From positions 1 to 40,859 of the IMG/VR virus record IMGVR_UViG_3300030107_005068: a DNA stretch of 40,859 nt, one strand, 5' to 3'. Positions 25,561-33,704 of this stretch are shown here, piece by piece. Each line of letters starts with the position of its first letter. The stretch's first letter is position 1. The notes under the pieces were generated by a model that made no database searches, was not told the DNA's origin, and saw only the letters and a program-made list of their open reading frames with translations. This DNA comes from a virus. Made by a program: the position numbers and the translations under genes.

Positions 25561-26747
25561 ATGCTTTTTATTTTACTAATTTTTGTGTCAACTAAAACTG
25601 GAAAATATACATGTTCTCCACTTAATTTATTCTTGGGTAAAGATATCATTCTCCATGATTTTCCGTCGTATTCGTCATTAGAACCTACGCCAATAATTAA
25701 GTCCATCTGGGCAGGCATTCCAGTATTTGAGAAATCTATATCACCCATCTCTAATCGCAGTTTGTTCGTTCCCGAATCCCCTGCCTGAGTAACTCCAATA
25801 ACTAAGATATTATTCTTCTTAGCTAGATTTCTTGCAGATGTAGCGGCTATCTCCATCTGTTCCACCCTACCTTCTTTGCCTACCCAAATGTTACGGAGTT
25901 GGTTGATTATAACAACATCTACCCCGTGTTGATCGATTAGACTCTGAATGTCCCTAAAAGTTCCTGGGGACAATGATTTAAGTATTAAATTATCGTAGCC
26001 TCTTTGTTTTACTACGTTTTCAACCTCATCAGGATTCTCAATAACGTCCACTATAGGTTTTTCTGCCAGTCTGCAGATAAGTCTGGACATTGTTGATTTC
26101 GCTGGGTCTTCGTTTTCAATGAATAATACTTTGTAGCCGTCATGTAACAGACCACCGACCATATTAATAATAAATAACGACTTGCCTACTTCAGGTCTAC
26201 CAAAGACAAGTACATTATTACCTCGCATTGCTCCGCCTGTAGCTTGTTGTAAAGCTTTAGGCCACATATTAATTCTGTTTTTATTTTTTAAATCCTCAAC
26301 CACGTTTGAAACTTTTTCGCTAATCAATAGACTTTCATCATCATCTTCTTGGGATTTAACATAATCTTCGACGTTTTTATATTCTTCCATTAGTTCTAGG
26401 ACGCCAGATTGAGGAGTCGCCAATAATCTTGATGATAGTTCCCTAGAAATCGAATCTTTTTTCATCGCAATAATTTCTTCTAGAAGATTGGCTGAAGATG
26501 TGGTTTGGTTAAGAGTTTCTAAAATATTTTTGTACAAATCTATTTGCTTGGGAAGTTCACGTGCAATACGTCTCTCAACTAGCTCTAGATCTACAAAAGA
26601 TATAGACGTATCTTTGTCATAAAAGTCACAAATAATATCGTATATAAACTTTGCGGGTTCAGAAAAAGAATCCCTAACGTTTAGTTTCGACAGTTTGTTA
26701 AAAGATTCTCTGTCTTTAATAATTGAAGAAAGTATTTTAGATTCCAT
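25557..26747 (-). CDS. DnaB-like replicative helicase
   Basis: A 396-residue RecA-fold helicase. The N-terminal 130 residues are helical, as in DnaB. Walker A is GRPEVGKS (183-190), followed by NED (212-214), Walker B-like VDVVIINQ (276-283), an R-x-EQMEIAATSARNLAKKNNILVIGVTQAG segment and a PAQMDLIIGVG strand. It unwinds DNA at the fork and works with the separate primase. The ATG at 26747 has no Shine-Dalgarno sequence; the upstream bases are an ATT-repeat tract. Codons for residues 103-109 hold a 21-bp sequence repeated at 34465. Confidence 0.9.
   Translation of the reverse strand: MESKILSSIIKDRESFNKLSKLNVRDSFSEPAKFIYDIICDFYDKDTSISFVDLELVERRIARELPKQIDLYKNILETLNQTTSSANLLEEIIAMKKDSISRELSSRLLATPQSGVLELMEEYKNVEDYVKSQEDDDESLLISEKVSNVVEDLKNKNRINMWPKALQQATGGAMRGNNVLVFGRPEVGKSLFIINMVGGLLHDGYKVLFIENEDPAKSTMSRLICRLAEKPIVDVIENPDEVENVVKQRGYDNLILKSLSPGTFRDIQSLIDQHGVDVVIINQLRNIWVGKEGRVEQMEIAATSARNLAKKNNILVIGVTQAGDSGTNKLRLEMGDIDFSNTGMPAQMDLIIGVGSNDEYDGKSWRMISLPKNKLSGEHVYFPVLVDTKISKIKSI
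26420..26440. repeat. 21-bp dispersed repeat, copy in helicase gene
   Basis: The same 21 bases (CCAATAATCTTGATGATAGT plus T) occur at 34465-34485; a copy with one change over 20 bases lies at 35627-35646. Here it is coding (helicase residues 103-109). Confidence 0.6.
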
Positions 26748-26913
26748 ATTATTATTGTTATTATATTATTATAGTTATTATTATAATTATTATTATTATT
26801 ATATTTATATTATATATAAATATATATAATATATATGAGTAGTTTAAACTACTAAAATTTCTTAAAAATCAATTAGTTATTTTATATACTTAATTAGACT
26901 ACAAACTATTAAG
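26748..26913 (-). other. AT-only gap between helicase and primase: origin or promoter candidate
   Basis: A 166-bp gap without a gene. Bases 26750-26836 are almost pure A/T with ATT triplet runs, and contain a 10-bp-arm inverted repeat (26801-26810 and 26814-26823, 3-base spacer). A copy of the early-region palindrome follows at 26838-26853. Low duplex stability next to helicase and primase genes is what a replication origin could look like; a promoter for the helicase operon is the alternative. Inference only. Confidence 0.4.
26838..26853. repeat. Early-region palindrome, copy 1
   Basis: AGTAGTTTAAACTACT, a perfect 16-bp palindrome in the AT-rich gap in front of the helicase gene. It is the leftmost copy; none is seen from 1 to 26837. 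Confidence 0.8.
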
Positions 26914-27756
26914 TTAGTTCACATTAATTAATATTTTTGTAATTATATTAGTTACCAAATCTTTTTCACTCATATTTTTAGGGTCTTCTTCTACGGGAAT
27001 AACCCTGCAAGAACTAAAAAATAAAGAATATTTTTGTTTTATTTTTAATGCTTGTGCAGTAGCATCATCGTCCAATACTATAACTACATCTTTTCCAGAT
27101 AAAAATTTCATAGCATTAGTTGGTATAGAATTAGATAATAATGCTATGCTAGGTAAATGTCTAGCAATCCTAATGGAACTAACAATGTCTTCTACTAATA
27201 TAATCAATTTATCATTGTCATTTTCACAGTAAGGAAAACTAACGTTATAATAATTGTTATCTCTATTTACCCAATAAGTTCTAGATTTAACTCCGTCATA
27301 ATTTTTATTAGATAATTCTTTATAATATCTAGAAACATAACCTTTTATATCTCCATTACTAGACAATATTGGATATATTATTCTCTCAGTTTTTGAACAC
27401 CATTTTATTTTATTTAATATTAATTCTTCTATGGTCAAATTAAATTTATTTTTTAAATAATTTATCTGTAAATCATTTAATTTAGTAATAAAAGATTCAA
27501 AGGGATAATGTTCCAAATTAGTATCTTTTCTAGAGGAGTGAGAACTAGATAGATACCATTTCCCCATATTGTAAGGAACAAAACCCTTTGAATCACATGC
27601 AACCCTAAAACATCTAAATAATAATCCGTTTTCTACTCTAGTCACTGCAAAATCTCCGTTTTGTTTAAGACAAAAAGGACATTGTGCGTCTCTAGTCGTT
27701 TCTCCTATCTGTAATTCAGAGTTAAGATACGAAAGTTGTGTCCTATAATTAGGCAC
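26914..27756 (-). CDS. DNA primase (zinc finger plus TOPRIM)
   Basis: A 280-residue primase not fused to a helicase. The zinc site is C26-x2-C29 ... C49-x4-C54 (DAQCPFCLKQNG, FRCFRVAC). The TOPRIM fold shows IILVEDIVS with catalytic E189 and VVIVLDDDAT with D229-D231. It makes RNA primers for the leading and lagging strands together with the helicase downstream. It starts with GTG inside the last codons of the preceding gene (8-base overlap). Size and order recall the N-terminal half of T7 gp4. Confidence 0.88.
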   Translation of the reverse strand: MPNYRTQLSYLNSELQIGETTRDAQCPFCLKQNGDFAVTRVENGLLFRCFRVACDSKGFVPYNMGKWYLSSSHSSRKDTNLEHYPFESFITKLNDLQINYLKNKFNLTIEELILNKIKWCSKTERIIYPILSSNGDIKGYVSRYYKELSNKNYDGVKSRTYWVNRDNNYYNVSFPYCENDNDKLIILVEDIVSSIRIARHLPSIALLSNSIPTNAMKFLSGKDVVIVLDDDATAQALKIKQKYSLFFSSCRVIPVEEDPKNMSEKDLVTNIITKILINVN

Positions 27757-28168
27757 TATAATCCACAGTTACACCATATAGGGAATCTGCTCTGCCTAAC
27801 CAAGTTCCCATTTCTACACTTTTTAATTCTTTAGAGTTAAGTTTGTCGGGTATGTAATAAACATAACACTCATGCTCTGCTCCTTGTGAATCATTAACAA
27901 TAAGTTTATCCCTATCGTAAAATGTTGGATAGCCCTCCAAATACTCTACGTTTTTAAATGCGTCAGAATCTACATCCCAGATCTCTCCATGTATATCCTG
28001 AGATTCATCGGGACTAGCAGGAATAAGTGCAGGAAAAGCACCTAAACTTACCATCCTATACCCATTAGATTTATCTAATTTTCCGACACCGCAAAACCAA
28101 CCACCTTTAATAATGGTAAAATTTGGCTGATGTTGTTTCAATGTACCATATACAAATATTTTCTTCAT
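27749..28168 (-). CDS. Gamma-glutamylcyclotransferase-like (AIG2) protein
   Basis: A 139-residue protein with the family's substrate loop V-Y-G-T-L (7-10), a GEIWDVD strand and LEGYP (77-81), where E78 matches the catalytic Glu. The family releases 5-oxoproline from gamma-glutamyl amides; phage members cluster with amidoligases. Here the gene is coupled to an ATP-grasp ligase (ATGA overlap, GGAGG upstream), so it may trim or edit a gamma-glutamyl product made by its neighbours. The actual substrate is unknown. Confidence 0.8.
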   Translation of the reverse strand: MKKIFVYGTLKQHQPNFTIIKGGWFCGVGKLDKSNGYRMVSLGAFPALIPASPDESQDIHGEIWDVDSDAFKNVEYLEGYPTFYDRDKLIVNDSQGAEHECYVYYIPDKLNSKELKSVEMGTWLGRADSLYGVTVDYSA

Positions 28169-28926
28169 ACCAGTAACCTCCGTATGTGTTGACTATATAA
28201 TTGCAAAGTAGTTCCCTCTAATGCAGGGGCAGTATTAACCTCATATACAAATGCTTTTTGAGAGGACTCCTGCCAACCAACGTCTACTGCTCCAAAATCT
28301 AACCTAAGTGCTTTAACTGCTAATAATGCTTGTTCCACAACATCTTGTGGTACAGCTATGTTCTTACTACCAAATATCCACCCATTAGCGTGGTTTCTTA
28401 TTTGAAAATTATTGCCCTCGCTGCCTTTGCGTAGCATTTTCTTTTGCAAAAAGATGATAGTGCCCCTAAAAATATGTACTCTATACTCATCAGATTTCTT
28501 TACATACCTTGTGTATAATGCACAATCGGGTAAATTATCTACATCATCCACTAATTGAATACCACGTCCACCACAACCACGCAATAACGTTCTAGCTACT
28601 GCAACCCTATCGCAATGAATCCATTCCTCCGCATATTTTTTCTCAGTGGTAAATGCGGGAATACGCACGTTGCCAAGCATAACTACTAACGATTTATGTT
28701 TGTTTTGGGCATCTTCCACAAACTGTGGTTTATTTATAAATGTAATATTATCTACCCACCAATTAGGGTATCTTGGGTTGCCCCAATTAATAACTACATG
28801 ATTATCGTAGTACGAATAATTACCATTCTCACGCACACGTTTACATCTTACGTCAGATAAAGATTCAGATAACGCCTTAGCTGACTCAGATTGTAGCTTG
28901 TAAGGGTATATTATTGGTCTAAGCAT
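28165..28926 (-). CDS. ATP-grasp ligase
   Basis: A 253-residue protein with the ATP-grasp C-terminal signature: LDFGAVDVGWQESSQKAFVYEVNTAPALEGTT (Asp, Glu and Asn as metal ligands). A central nucleotide-binding part includes GCGGRGIQLV and a conserved R-V-H-I-F strand. The family joins a carboxylate, via acyl phosphate, to an amine. It lies in a cluster with two COOH-NH2 ligases, a glutamine amidotransferase and an AIG2-like protein, which points to peptide or amide synthesis. It overlaps its neighbours on both sides. Confidence 0.82.
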   Translation of the reverse strand: MLRPIIYPYKLQSESAKALSESLSDVRCKRVRENGNYSYYDNHVVINWGNPRYPNWWVDNITFINKPQFVEDAQNKHKSLVVMLGNVRIPAFTTEKKYAEEWIHCDRVAVARTLLRGCGGRGIQLVDDVDNLPDCALYTRYVKKSDEYRVHIFRGTIIFLQKKMLRKGSEGNNFQIRNHANGWIFGSKNIAVPQDVVEQALLAVKALRLDFGAVDVGWQESSQKAFVYEVNTAPALEGTTLQLYSQHIRRLLV

Positions 28927-29440
28927 TAGCTAAAGTCTCATTAGTAACTTCATTAACTTCACTAACTTCGTAATGAGGATTAACCTTAACCTCATAGAGA
29001 TACTTAGACCATAGCTGTACATAATTTGGTGAATTAGGATTCTTGACTACTAATCCGTCAGTATTCCAGTTATCCCATTCAGCAAATTCTCTAGTTAAGA
29101 ATACGTTCCTGTTATTGCCTCGCAACTTAACGTAGTCACACAGTACAACCATACCTGCATTCCAAGTTCTCCTATGACCATTTCCTTCAATGTACTCTTT
29201 AAGAATTTCAAATGCTTCCATTTTCAATTCCTTGCTAAGACTCCTATAAGGCATAGTGGAATAATAACCACCTTCTTCTGTCCCTCCTTCGTCTTCGTAA
29301 GACCTCCAACCTGCAATATGTATGTCAGCTAATACTTGGACACCACAACAAGAACCTGCTTTTGTGTAGTCATATCCAATGTAATACTTTTTAACATTGC
29401 CTTCTTCATCCGAAAATGAAAACTTTATTTTATCTTGCAT
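28919..29440 (-). CDS. Hypothetical protein of the amide-bond cassette
   Basis: A 173-residue protein, aromatic and acidic (KKYYIGYDYTKAGSCCGVQVLADIHIAGWRSYEDEGG...). It has two adjacent Cys (about 31-32) and a WDNWNTDGLVVKNPNSPNYVQLWSKYL segment. No known motif is recognised. It is tightly coupled between the amidotransferase and the ATP-grasp gene (8-base overlap with the latter), so it may be a substrate, partner or enzyme of that cassette. GGGAGTG precedes the ATG. Confidence 0.6.
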   Translation of the reverse strand: MQDKIKFSFSDEEGNVKKYYIGYDYTKAGSCCGVQVLADIHIAGWRSYEDEGGTEEGGYYSTMPYRSLSKELKMEAFEILKEYIEGNGHRRTWNAGMVVLCDYVKLRGNNRNVFLTREFAEWDNWNTDGLVVKNPNSPNYVQLWSKYLYEVKVNPHYEVSEVNEVTNETLANA

Positions 29441-29442
29441 AA

Positions 29443-30867
29443 TTACACTCCCGTGACTGTTATGTGTGAATCATAATCACCCGTCTTTGCACAGTCTTGA
29501 CAAATAGGACGATTCGTGTCAGTCCAAGCTGTTGAATAATCATCTATACAATTAATTGGACATGAACAAACTTCGCAACCATCTTCTGTTGCTTTTTTAA
29601 ATACTTCGTAATCGACATACTGACCATTAACTAAATACTTTTGACCCTTTGTATCCCATTCAATATCTTCGTATTCATCATAGTAGTTTAAACTACTTGC
29701 AGCATCTTCAATAACTTCTATTACATTATTCTCATCTAATACTAGAGTATATTTATCAATATGTCTACTTTCTTTTTTGTCCACTGATACTGCTTTTAAC
29801 CTTGCTGCACACACTATAGCCATATCGTCTGGTATAGCAATAGTTGGATAATTATGAACCTTTATCTTATACTGAGGATAATTTATTTTAGTGCCACGCA
29901 AACAACCATGACTTTTATTTTTATATGGTTCAAAAGAATTAACTGTAAATTCTACCTCATCATATTTATACATACCAACTTCTTTGAATGGGTTGTTATC
30001 CTTATCCTCAGGAAATAAATCACCAACTCTGGCTACACTAGGTATGTAAGCAGGTCTAGAATATGAAGCGCAACTTCCGTAATCATCATCCCAATAATTA
30101 CTATATTTATGTACATATCCTCGATTGTAATATGTACGCAGTGCTTGTCCATCATATAATTTGTTAGTTTCTATATTGTCTTTAATATCAAATGTTAATA
30201 ATGTTCCAACATTTAATGAAAATATTTTAGATAATTCTACATTATTACGTTTAGCTACAAAGTATAATGCTTCAGCTTCAGATGCAAATAATATTACATC
30301 ATCATTTTTACAAACGCCAAAATGTAGAGGGCGTTCGGTATTGCGTATAAAATGTAACTTTAGCTCTAAAGTATCATACCATACGATAGCAAACGCTCCC
30401 TCTACTTTTTGGATAAAATCTTCAATTTTATTTTTACTTAATGCAATAGCCAATGATTCAGAATCAACCTCGCAATCAGAACCTTGTTTACCTGCTAACT
30501 TACATATTTCATGTTTATTATTAACGCTACCATTATGAACTAAAACTATATTTTCACAATTAAAAGGATGAGCGTTATCGTCACTAATTTCTCCATTAGT
30601 CGCATATCTAGTATGTCCTACAATAAATTTACACCCATCAAAATCTTTTGATAACTCTGTATATTTCTCAGAGTCAACAAATTCCCCCGCACAAACAGCT
30701 TGTTTAAGAATTTTAACAGGTTCTTTTCTATTATCTGGAACGGTAAATACTCCTGTTGAGTGTTTGCCTCTTAAAGATGTAGCAATTAATAAATCTCTAA
30801 ATAATTTTTTCTCCGATAATCCTAATTTAAATTGACTGAGATTAATTACACCTGTTAGTCCACACAT
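29443..30867 (-). CDS. Class II glutamine amidotransferase with C-terminal zinc site
   Basis: A 474-residue protein with the full Ntn-hydrolase glutaminase domain: nucleophile C2 (MCGLTGV), RGKHSTGV, GHTRYATNG, HPFNCENIVLVHNGS and a SDCEVDSE segment, as in GlmS/PurF-type glutaminases. It would release ammonia from glutamine. The C-terminal 230 residues are not a known synthetase; they end in two CxxC pairs (CEVCSCPINC, CQDC), a probable zinc site. Its SD sequence overlaps the amidoligase stop, so the two are coupled. One palindrome copy lies inside the coding sequence (29682-29697). Confidence 0.86.
   Translation of the reverse strand: MCGLTGVINLSQFKLGLSEKKLFRDLLIATSLRGKHSTGVFTVPDNRKEPVKILKQAVCAGEFVDSEKYTELSKDFDGCKFIVGHTRYATNGEISDDNAHPFNCENIVLVHNGSVNNKHEICKLAGKQGSDCEVDSESLAIALSKNKIEDFIQKVEGAFAIVWYDTLELKLHFIRNTERPLHFGVCKNDDVILFASEAEALYFVAKRNNVELSKIFSLNVGTLLTFDIKDNIETNKLYDGQALRTYYNRGYVHKYSNYWDDDYGSCASYSRPAYIPSVARVGDLFPEDKDNNPFKEVGMYKYDEVEFTVNSFEPYKNKSHGCLRGTKINYPQYKIKVHNYPTIAIPDDMAIVCAARLKAVSVDKKESRHIDKYTLVLDENNVIEVIEDAASSLNYYDEYEDIEWDTKGQKYLVNGQYVDYEVFKKATEDGCEVCSCPINCIDDYSTAWTDTNRPICQDCAKTGDYDSHITVTGV
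29682..29697. repeat. Early-region palindrome, copy 2 (inside amidotransferase gene)
   Basis: AGTAGTTTAAACTACT fully inside the coding sequence of the class II amidotransferase, read as S-S-L-N-Y in its C-terminal part. A protein-coding region carrying the exact site argues that the DNA sequence itself matters. Confidence 0.8.
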
Positions 30868-30870
30868 AGA

Positions 30871-32058
30871 TCACTCCTCACCATAATATTCTTCTGGCTC
30901 ATCATATCTCTCCTCATCATAATCCTCATCTGGCTCATCATAATCTTGATGTTCGTGTTCAAGTCTATTTCTATATATAAAATTGTTTAAACAACCACGC
31001 CATCCTGCGTCAAAAACTTTTCTGCCTGTTCTCTCTATGTATCTGCTCAAAGGGTATGGTATTTCATAGTCCTTTGATTCCATATATTTGTCAGTTATCA
31101 CAGAATTAGATTGGAAGTAGTTTAAACTACTTTCCTTCATATTATTGTAGAGTAATATATCTTGAGCTAATCGTAGTCCGTCAACTATGTCAGATTCGCA
31201 TTCGTCATAGTCGAGTGTTCGGTGATAGTGCCCAAAAACTTTCTCTAAATAATTTGGTATACCATACCTAGATATTTCCCTATGCAAATTATGTGCGGTG
31301 TTGCCTCTACAATTTTTCTTCAGACACATAATAATATTAATCCATTGTTTAACTCGCATCATATCATACGTTCCACCATGCAACCTAAACTCTAAGCTAC
31401 CATACGTAGAAGTAGCCCTTAAATTTAATGCACTATATTTAGGAAATCCATTAACATATTTTCTAAAATCTATATTTTTATTTACTGACGTCAATATGTG
31501 AGACAAAGTTCTTTTAAAATCATCAGATTTAGCAAAGGGTAAACAATATAAATTTTCTTTTCTATCCATACCACAATAATGAAATAATACATTTTCAAAT
31601 ATAGCATAGTCAATAAGCAGTCTCGCATATTCATTCTTATCTAAATCAGTTACATCTAAATGTATATGTACACTACACCTATCGGAAGGAATATCGTCTA
31701 AACTTTCTGCCTCGTCATTAAGATACTCATTTAATTCGTCAAGAGCCATGCTCAAATCCTTACCAAATAATTTTTTAGTAACAAATTCTACTCCGCCCTC
31801 ACGTAAACTGCCATCACTCTTTACATTCCAATAACCTGTTCCGAATAACACTCCACTAGTATCGCTATCGTAACTAAATAGTCCTGTGTCTACTCGCCTC
31901 GGCACACCATTGTGAGCAAAACCAGATGCCTCATGCATACCTTCTAGCTCAACCTCCACGCCAATAATTGTTCTTGGCTCCACAAAATCTCTGGATTCTG
32001 CATAAGAAAATACGTTTCTATTCTTTTCAAACATAAAACCTATATTATCGTTGGGCAT
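30871..32058 (-). CDS. Putative amidoligase (COOH-NH2 ligase)
   Basis: A 395-residue protein of the glutamine-synthetase-like amidoligase family: IGVEVELEG (metal Glu residues), YWNVKSDGSLREGGVEFVTKKL, SVHIHLDVTDL, and LNLRATSTYGSLEFRLHGGTYD. These strands form an ATP-dependent ligase core that joins a carboxyl to an amine. The C-terminus is acidic and Tyr-rich (EPDEDYDEERYDEPEEYYGEE). It is coupled to the glutaminase gene downstream and overlaps the gene upstream. A palindrome copy lies in the coding region (31116-31131). Substrate unknown. Confidence 0.85.
   Translation of the reverse strand: MPNDNIGFMFEKNRNVFSYAESRDFVEPRTIIGVEVELEGMHEASGFAHNGVPRRVDTGLFSYDSDTSGVLFGTGYWNVKSDGSLREGGVEFVTKKLFGKDLSMALDELNEYLNDEAESLDDIPSDRCSVHIHLDVTDLDKNEYARLLIDYAIFENVLFHYCGMDRKENLYCLPFAKSDDFKRTLSHILTSVNKNIDFRKYVNGFPKYSALNLRATSTYGSLEFRLHGGTYDMMRVKQWINIIMCLKKNCRGNTAHNLHREISRYGIPNYLEKVFGHYHRTLDYDECESDIVDGLRLAQDILLYNNMKESSLNYFQSNSVITDKYMESKDYEIPYPLSRYIERTGRKVFDAGWRGCLNNFIYRNRLEHEHQDYDEPDEDYDEERYDEPEEYYGEE
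31116..31131. repeat. Early-region palindrome, copy 3 (inside amidoligase gene)
   Basis: AGTAGTTTAAACTACT inside the amidoligase coding sequence, read again as S-S-L-N-Y (KESSLNYFQ). Same reading frame relation as copy 2 although the proteins are unrelated here. Confidence 0.8.
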
Positions 32059-32713
32059 TTAGCATCCCTCCAATTTGAATATTTTCTAATTGTATTAAAT
32101 CTATTAGATCATTGTTACCATTAAATAAATCTACTGACGGGTATATTGAATTGTCTCCCATCTTACCCACTAATACATCTTTATATCCTAAATAAATACC
32201 TTCACAATTCCAAGTAGTGCTCATATATAAGTCTTTTGATATAGCACCTGCGTATCGGTCACCAGATGTGATTCTGTTCATAGCTCCACTAGCTGTAAAA
32301 TAACTAGGAAAAAATATTTCTCTAATAAACTTTGGCTTTCTTAAATCTTCATAATTAAATTGGGATAATTTAAATATCTCTAATAAATCCTGATTTAAAT
32401 TAGTTATGGTTATAATACCCTCATTATATGATTGTCTGTATTGTTGCGTAGAATGTCTCGATAATCTTACTGCACCTTTCTTAGCGTTCAATAATGCTAA
32501 CTCAGGAAATTTAAAATCAATTTTAATATCTCCTATATACCATTTAGTAGGTTGCCAATCATTATTGTCTGTAATTACAGAACCAGTTATATATTCCATA
32601 TCTTCGTCAACATCGTCAATATAGAATAAAAGTTCTTGATCGTCTACAGTAACAAGTACAGTGCAAGTTCTGTATCTTTGCCTAAAATCTCGTCTACTTT
32701 CTCTTATTCTCAT
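32045..32713 (-). CDS. Hypothetical protein upstream of amidoligase
   Basis: A 222-residue protein, mainly beta (CTVLVTVDDQELLFYIDDVDEDMEYITGSVITDNNDW...), with no recognised catalytic motif. It lies between the two COOH-NH2 ligase genes and shares 14 bases with the amidoligase gene. GAGGA precedes its ATG, and a palindrome copy is 13 bases upstream of the ATG. It could be a partner or peptide substrate of the cassette; that is inferred from position alone. Confidence 0.6.
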   Translation of the reverse strand: MRIRESRRDFRQRYRTCTVLVTVDDQELLFYIDDVDEDMEYITGSVITDNNDWQPTKWYIGDIKIDFKFPELALLNAKKGAVRLSRHSTQQYRQSYNEGIITITNLNQDLLEIFKLSQFNYEDLRKPKFIREIFFPSYFTASGAMNRITSGDRYAGAISKDLYMSTTWNCEGIYLGYKDVLVGKMGDNSIYPSVDLFNGNNDLIDLIQLENIQIGGMLNAQR

Positions 32714-32725
32714 TGTAAGTCCTCT

Positions 32726-32741
32726 AGTAGTTTAAACTACT
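32726..32741. repeat. Early-region palindrome, copy 4
   Basis: AGTAGTTTAAACTACT in the 33-bp gap between the type 2 ligase gene and the 222-residue protein gene, immediately in front of the GAGGA of the latter. Confidence 0.8.
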
Positions 32742-32746
32742 AAATG

Positions 32747-33577
32747 TTATAAGTTAGGAATCTCTATACTATAATTTTCACATAGGTTTCTAGCATCGTC
32801 ATCATATCCATAATTAATAATTTCCTGAAGTGAATTTTCTCCTACATCTAATATGAAACGCTCAAAAGAAGGCATCTCATTATTTCGTAAACTGTAAAAC
32901 ATTTCATTAGTAATAATTTTAACTTGTCTAAATATCCATGATTTTGTATCATCATTACTTAGCCATATATTACTAGGAGTTCTATATTCAATACCATATT
33001 CTTTGTGTCTGAATGAACCCGCCTTACCATAAAATGCTTTTCTTTGTGATTCACGCTCCAATATTGTTAAGGGCAATCCAATGTAAAAATCGCATCCTTT
33101 AACCAAACTAGCCCTTGCCATTGGATGAAAGTTCGGATTATCCATACCAATATGTATATGTCCACCTGCGGTGCGTACATTACTCTTATGTAATAATTTC
33201 GTATCAACTACGTTTTGTTTTGAAGAATATATATTATAATCGGGGTCGCAACCAAACATTTTTGCCTGTTTAGATTTTAAAAACTTTGGCTCAAACTTTT
33301 GGTAGTCCATGACTTTATAGTGCAGTCCGTGTCGATTGATGATAGAAGTCAATGACTCCATAACCTTATTAGTCCTATCGACAAATTGACGAGCAGTAGT
33401 GCATGGCTCAATATTAAGTTCTGCCATAACATTATCTTCTTGAACTGCACCACCATTTACTTCTCTTGGACATTCCTTGCTGCCACCAACTAAGTCGACA
33501 CTTGGATATGCGTTATCATTCTGGTCATATAAGAATAATTCAGCATCATGACCAACAGTTACTATTTGTTTTGCCAT
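32747..33577 (-). CDS. phiEco32-like COOH-NH2 ligase, type 2
   Basis: A 276-residue protein with the characteristic layout of this phage family: TVGHDAELFLYD, SVDLVGGSKECPREVNGGAVQEDNVMAELNIEPC, FGCDPDYNIYS, VRTAGGHIHIG and GSFRHKEYGIEYRTPSNIWL. The Glu and His residues correspond to the metal and ATP sites of glutamine-synthetase-like ligases. It would catalyse ATP-dependent amide formation. It is the second ligase of the same general class in this operon. AGAGG lies upstream of the ATG. Confidence 0.88.
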   Translation of the reverse strand: MAKQIVTVGHDAELFLYDQNDNAYPSVDLVGGSKECPREVNGGAVQEDNVMAELNIEPCTTARQFVDRTNKVMESLTSIINRHGLHYKVMDYQKFEPKFLKSKQAKMFGCDPDYNIYSSKQNVVDTKLLHKSNVRTAGGHIHIGMDNPNFHPMARASLVKGCDFYIGLPLTILERESQRKAFYGKAGSFRHKEYGIEYRTPSNIWLSNDDTKSWIFRQVKIITNEMFYSLRNNEMPSFERFILDVGENSLQEIINYGYDDDARNLCENYSIEIPNL

Positions 33578-33579
33578 AA

Positions 33580-33702
33580 CTATTTACCTCTAAGTTTTAA
33601 ATTAGACATCATACGTTTATATGCCCAACCCTTTGGTCTAGGTTGAGGACTAGTAACTTTTCCGTTTTTATTTCTTAAAGAATTGTACTCTTTTTCAGTC
33701 AT
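33580..33702 (-). CDS. 40-residue basic protein
   Basis: A short frame from ATG 33702 to TAG 33580 giving MTEKEYNSLRNKNGKVTSPQ and then PRPKGWAYKRMMSNLKLRGK. GGGAG is well placed before the ATG and the frame exactly fills the gap between its neighbours, starting two bases after one gene's stop. It is strongly basic with a Pro-rich middle. Function unknown; typical of small early phage proteins that modulate host proteins. Confidence 0.6.
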   Translation of the reverse strand: MTEKEYNSLRNKNGKVTSPQPRPKGWAYKRMMSNLKLRGK

Positions 33703-33704
33703 AA

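Noticed and set aside
30985-30992. GTTTAAAC core inside the amidoligase gene (also at 36827)
   Set aside because: Flanks do not continue the GTAG/CTAC arms, so these are chance 8-mers, not members of the palindrome family.
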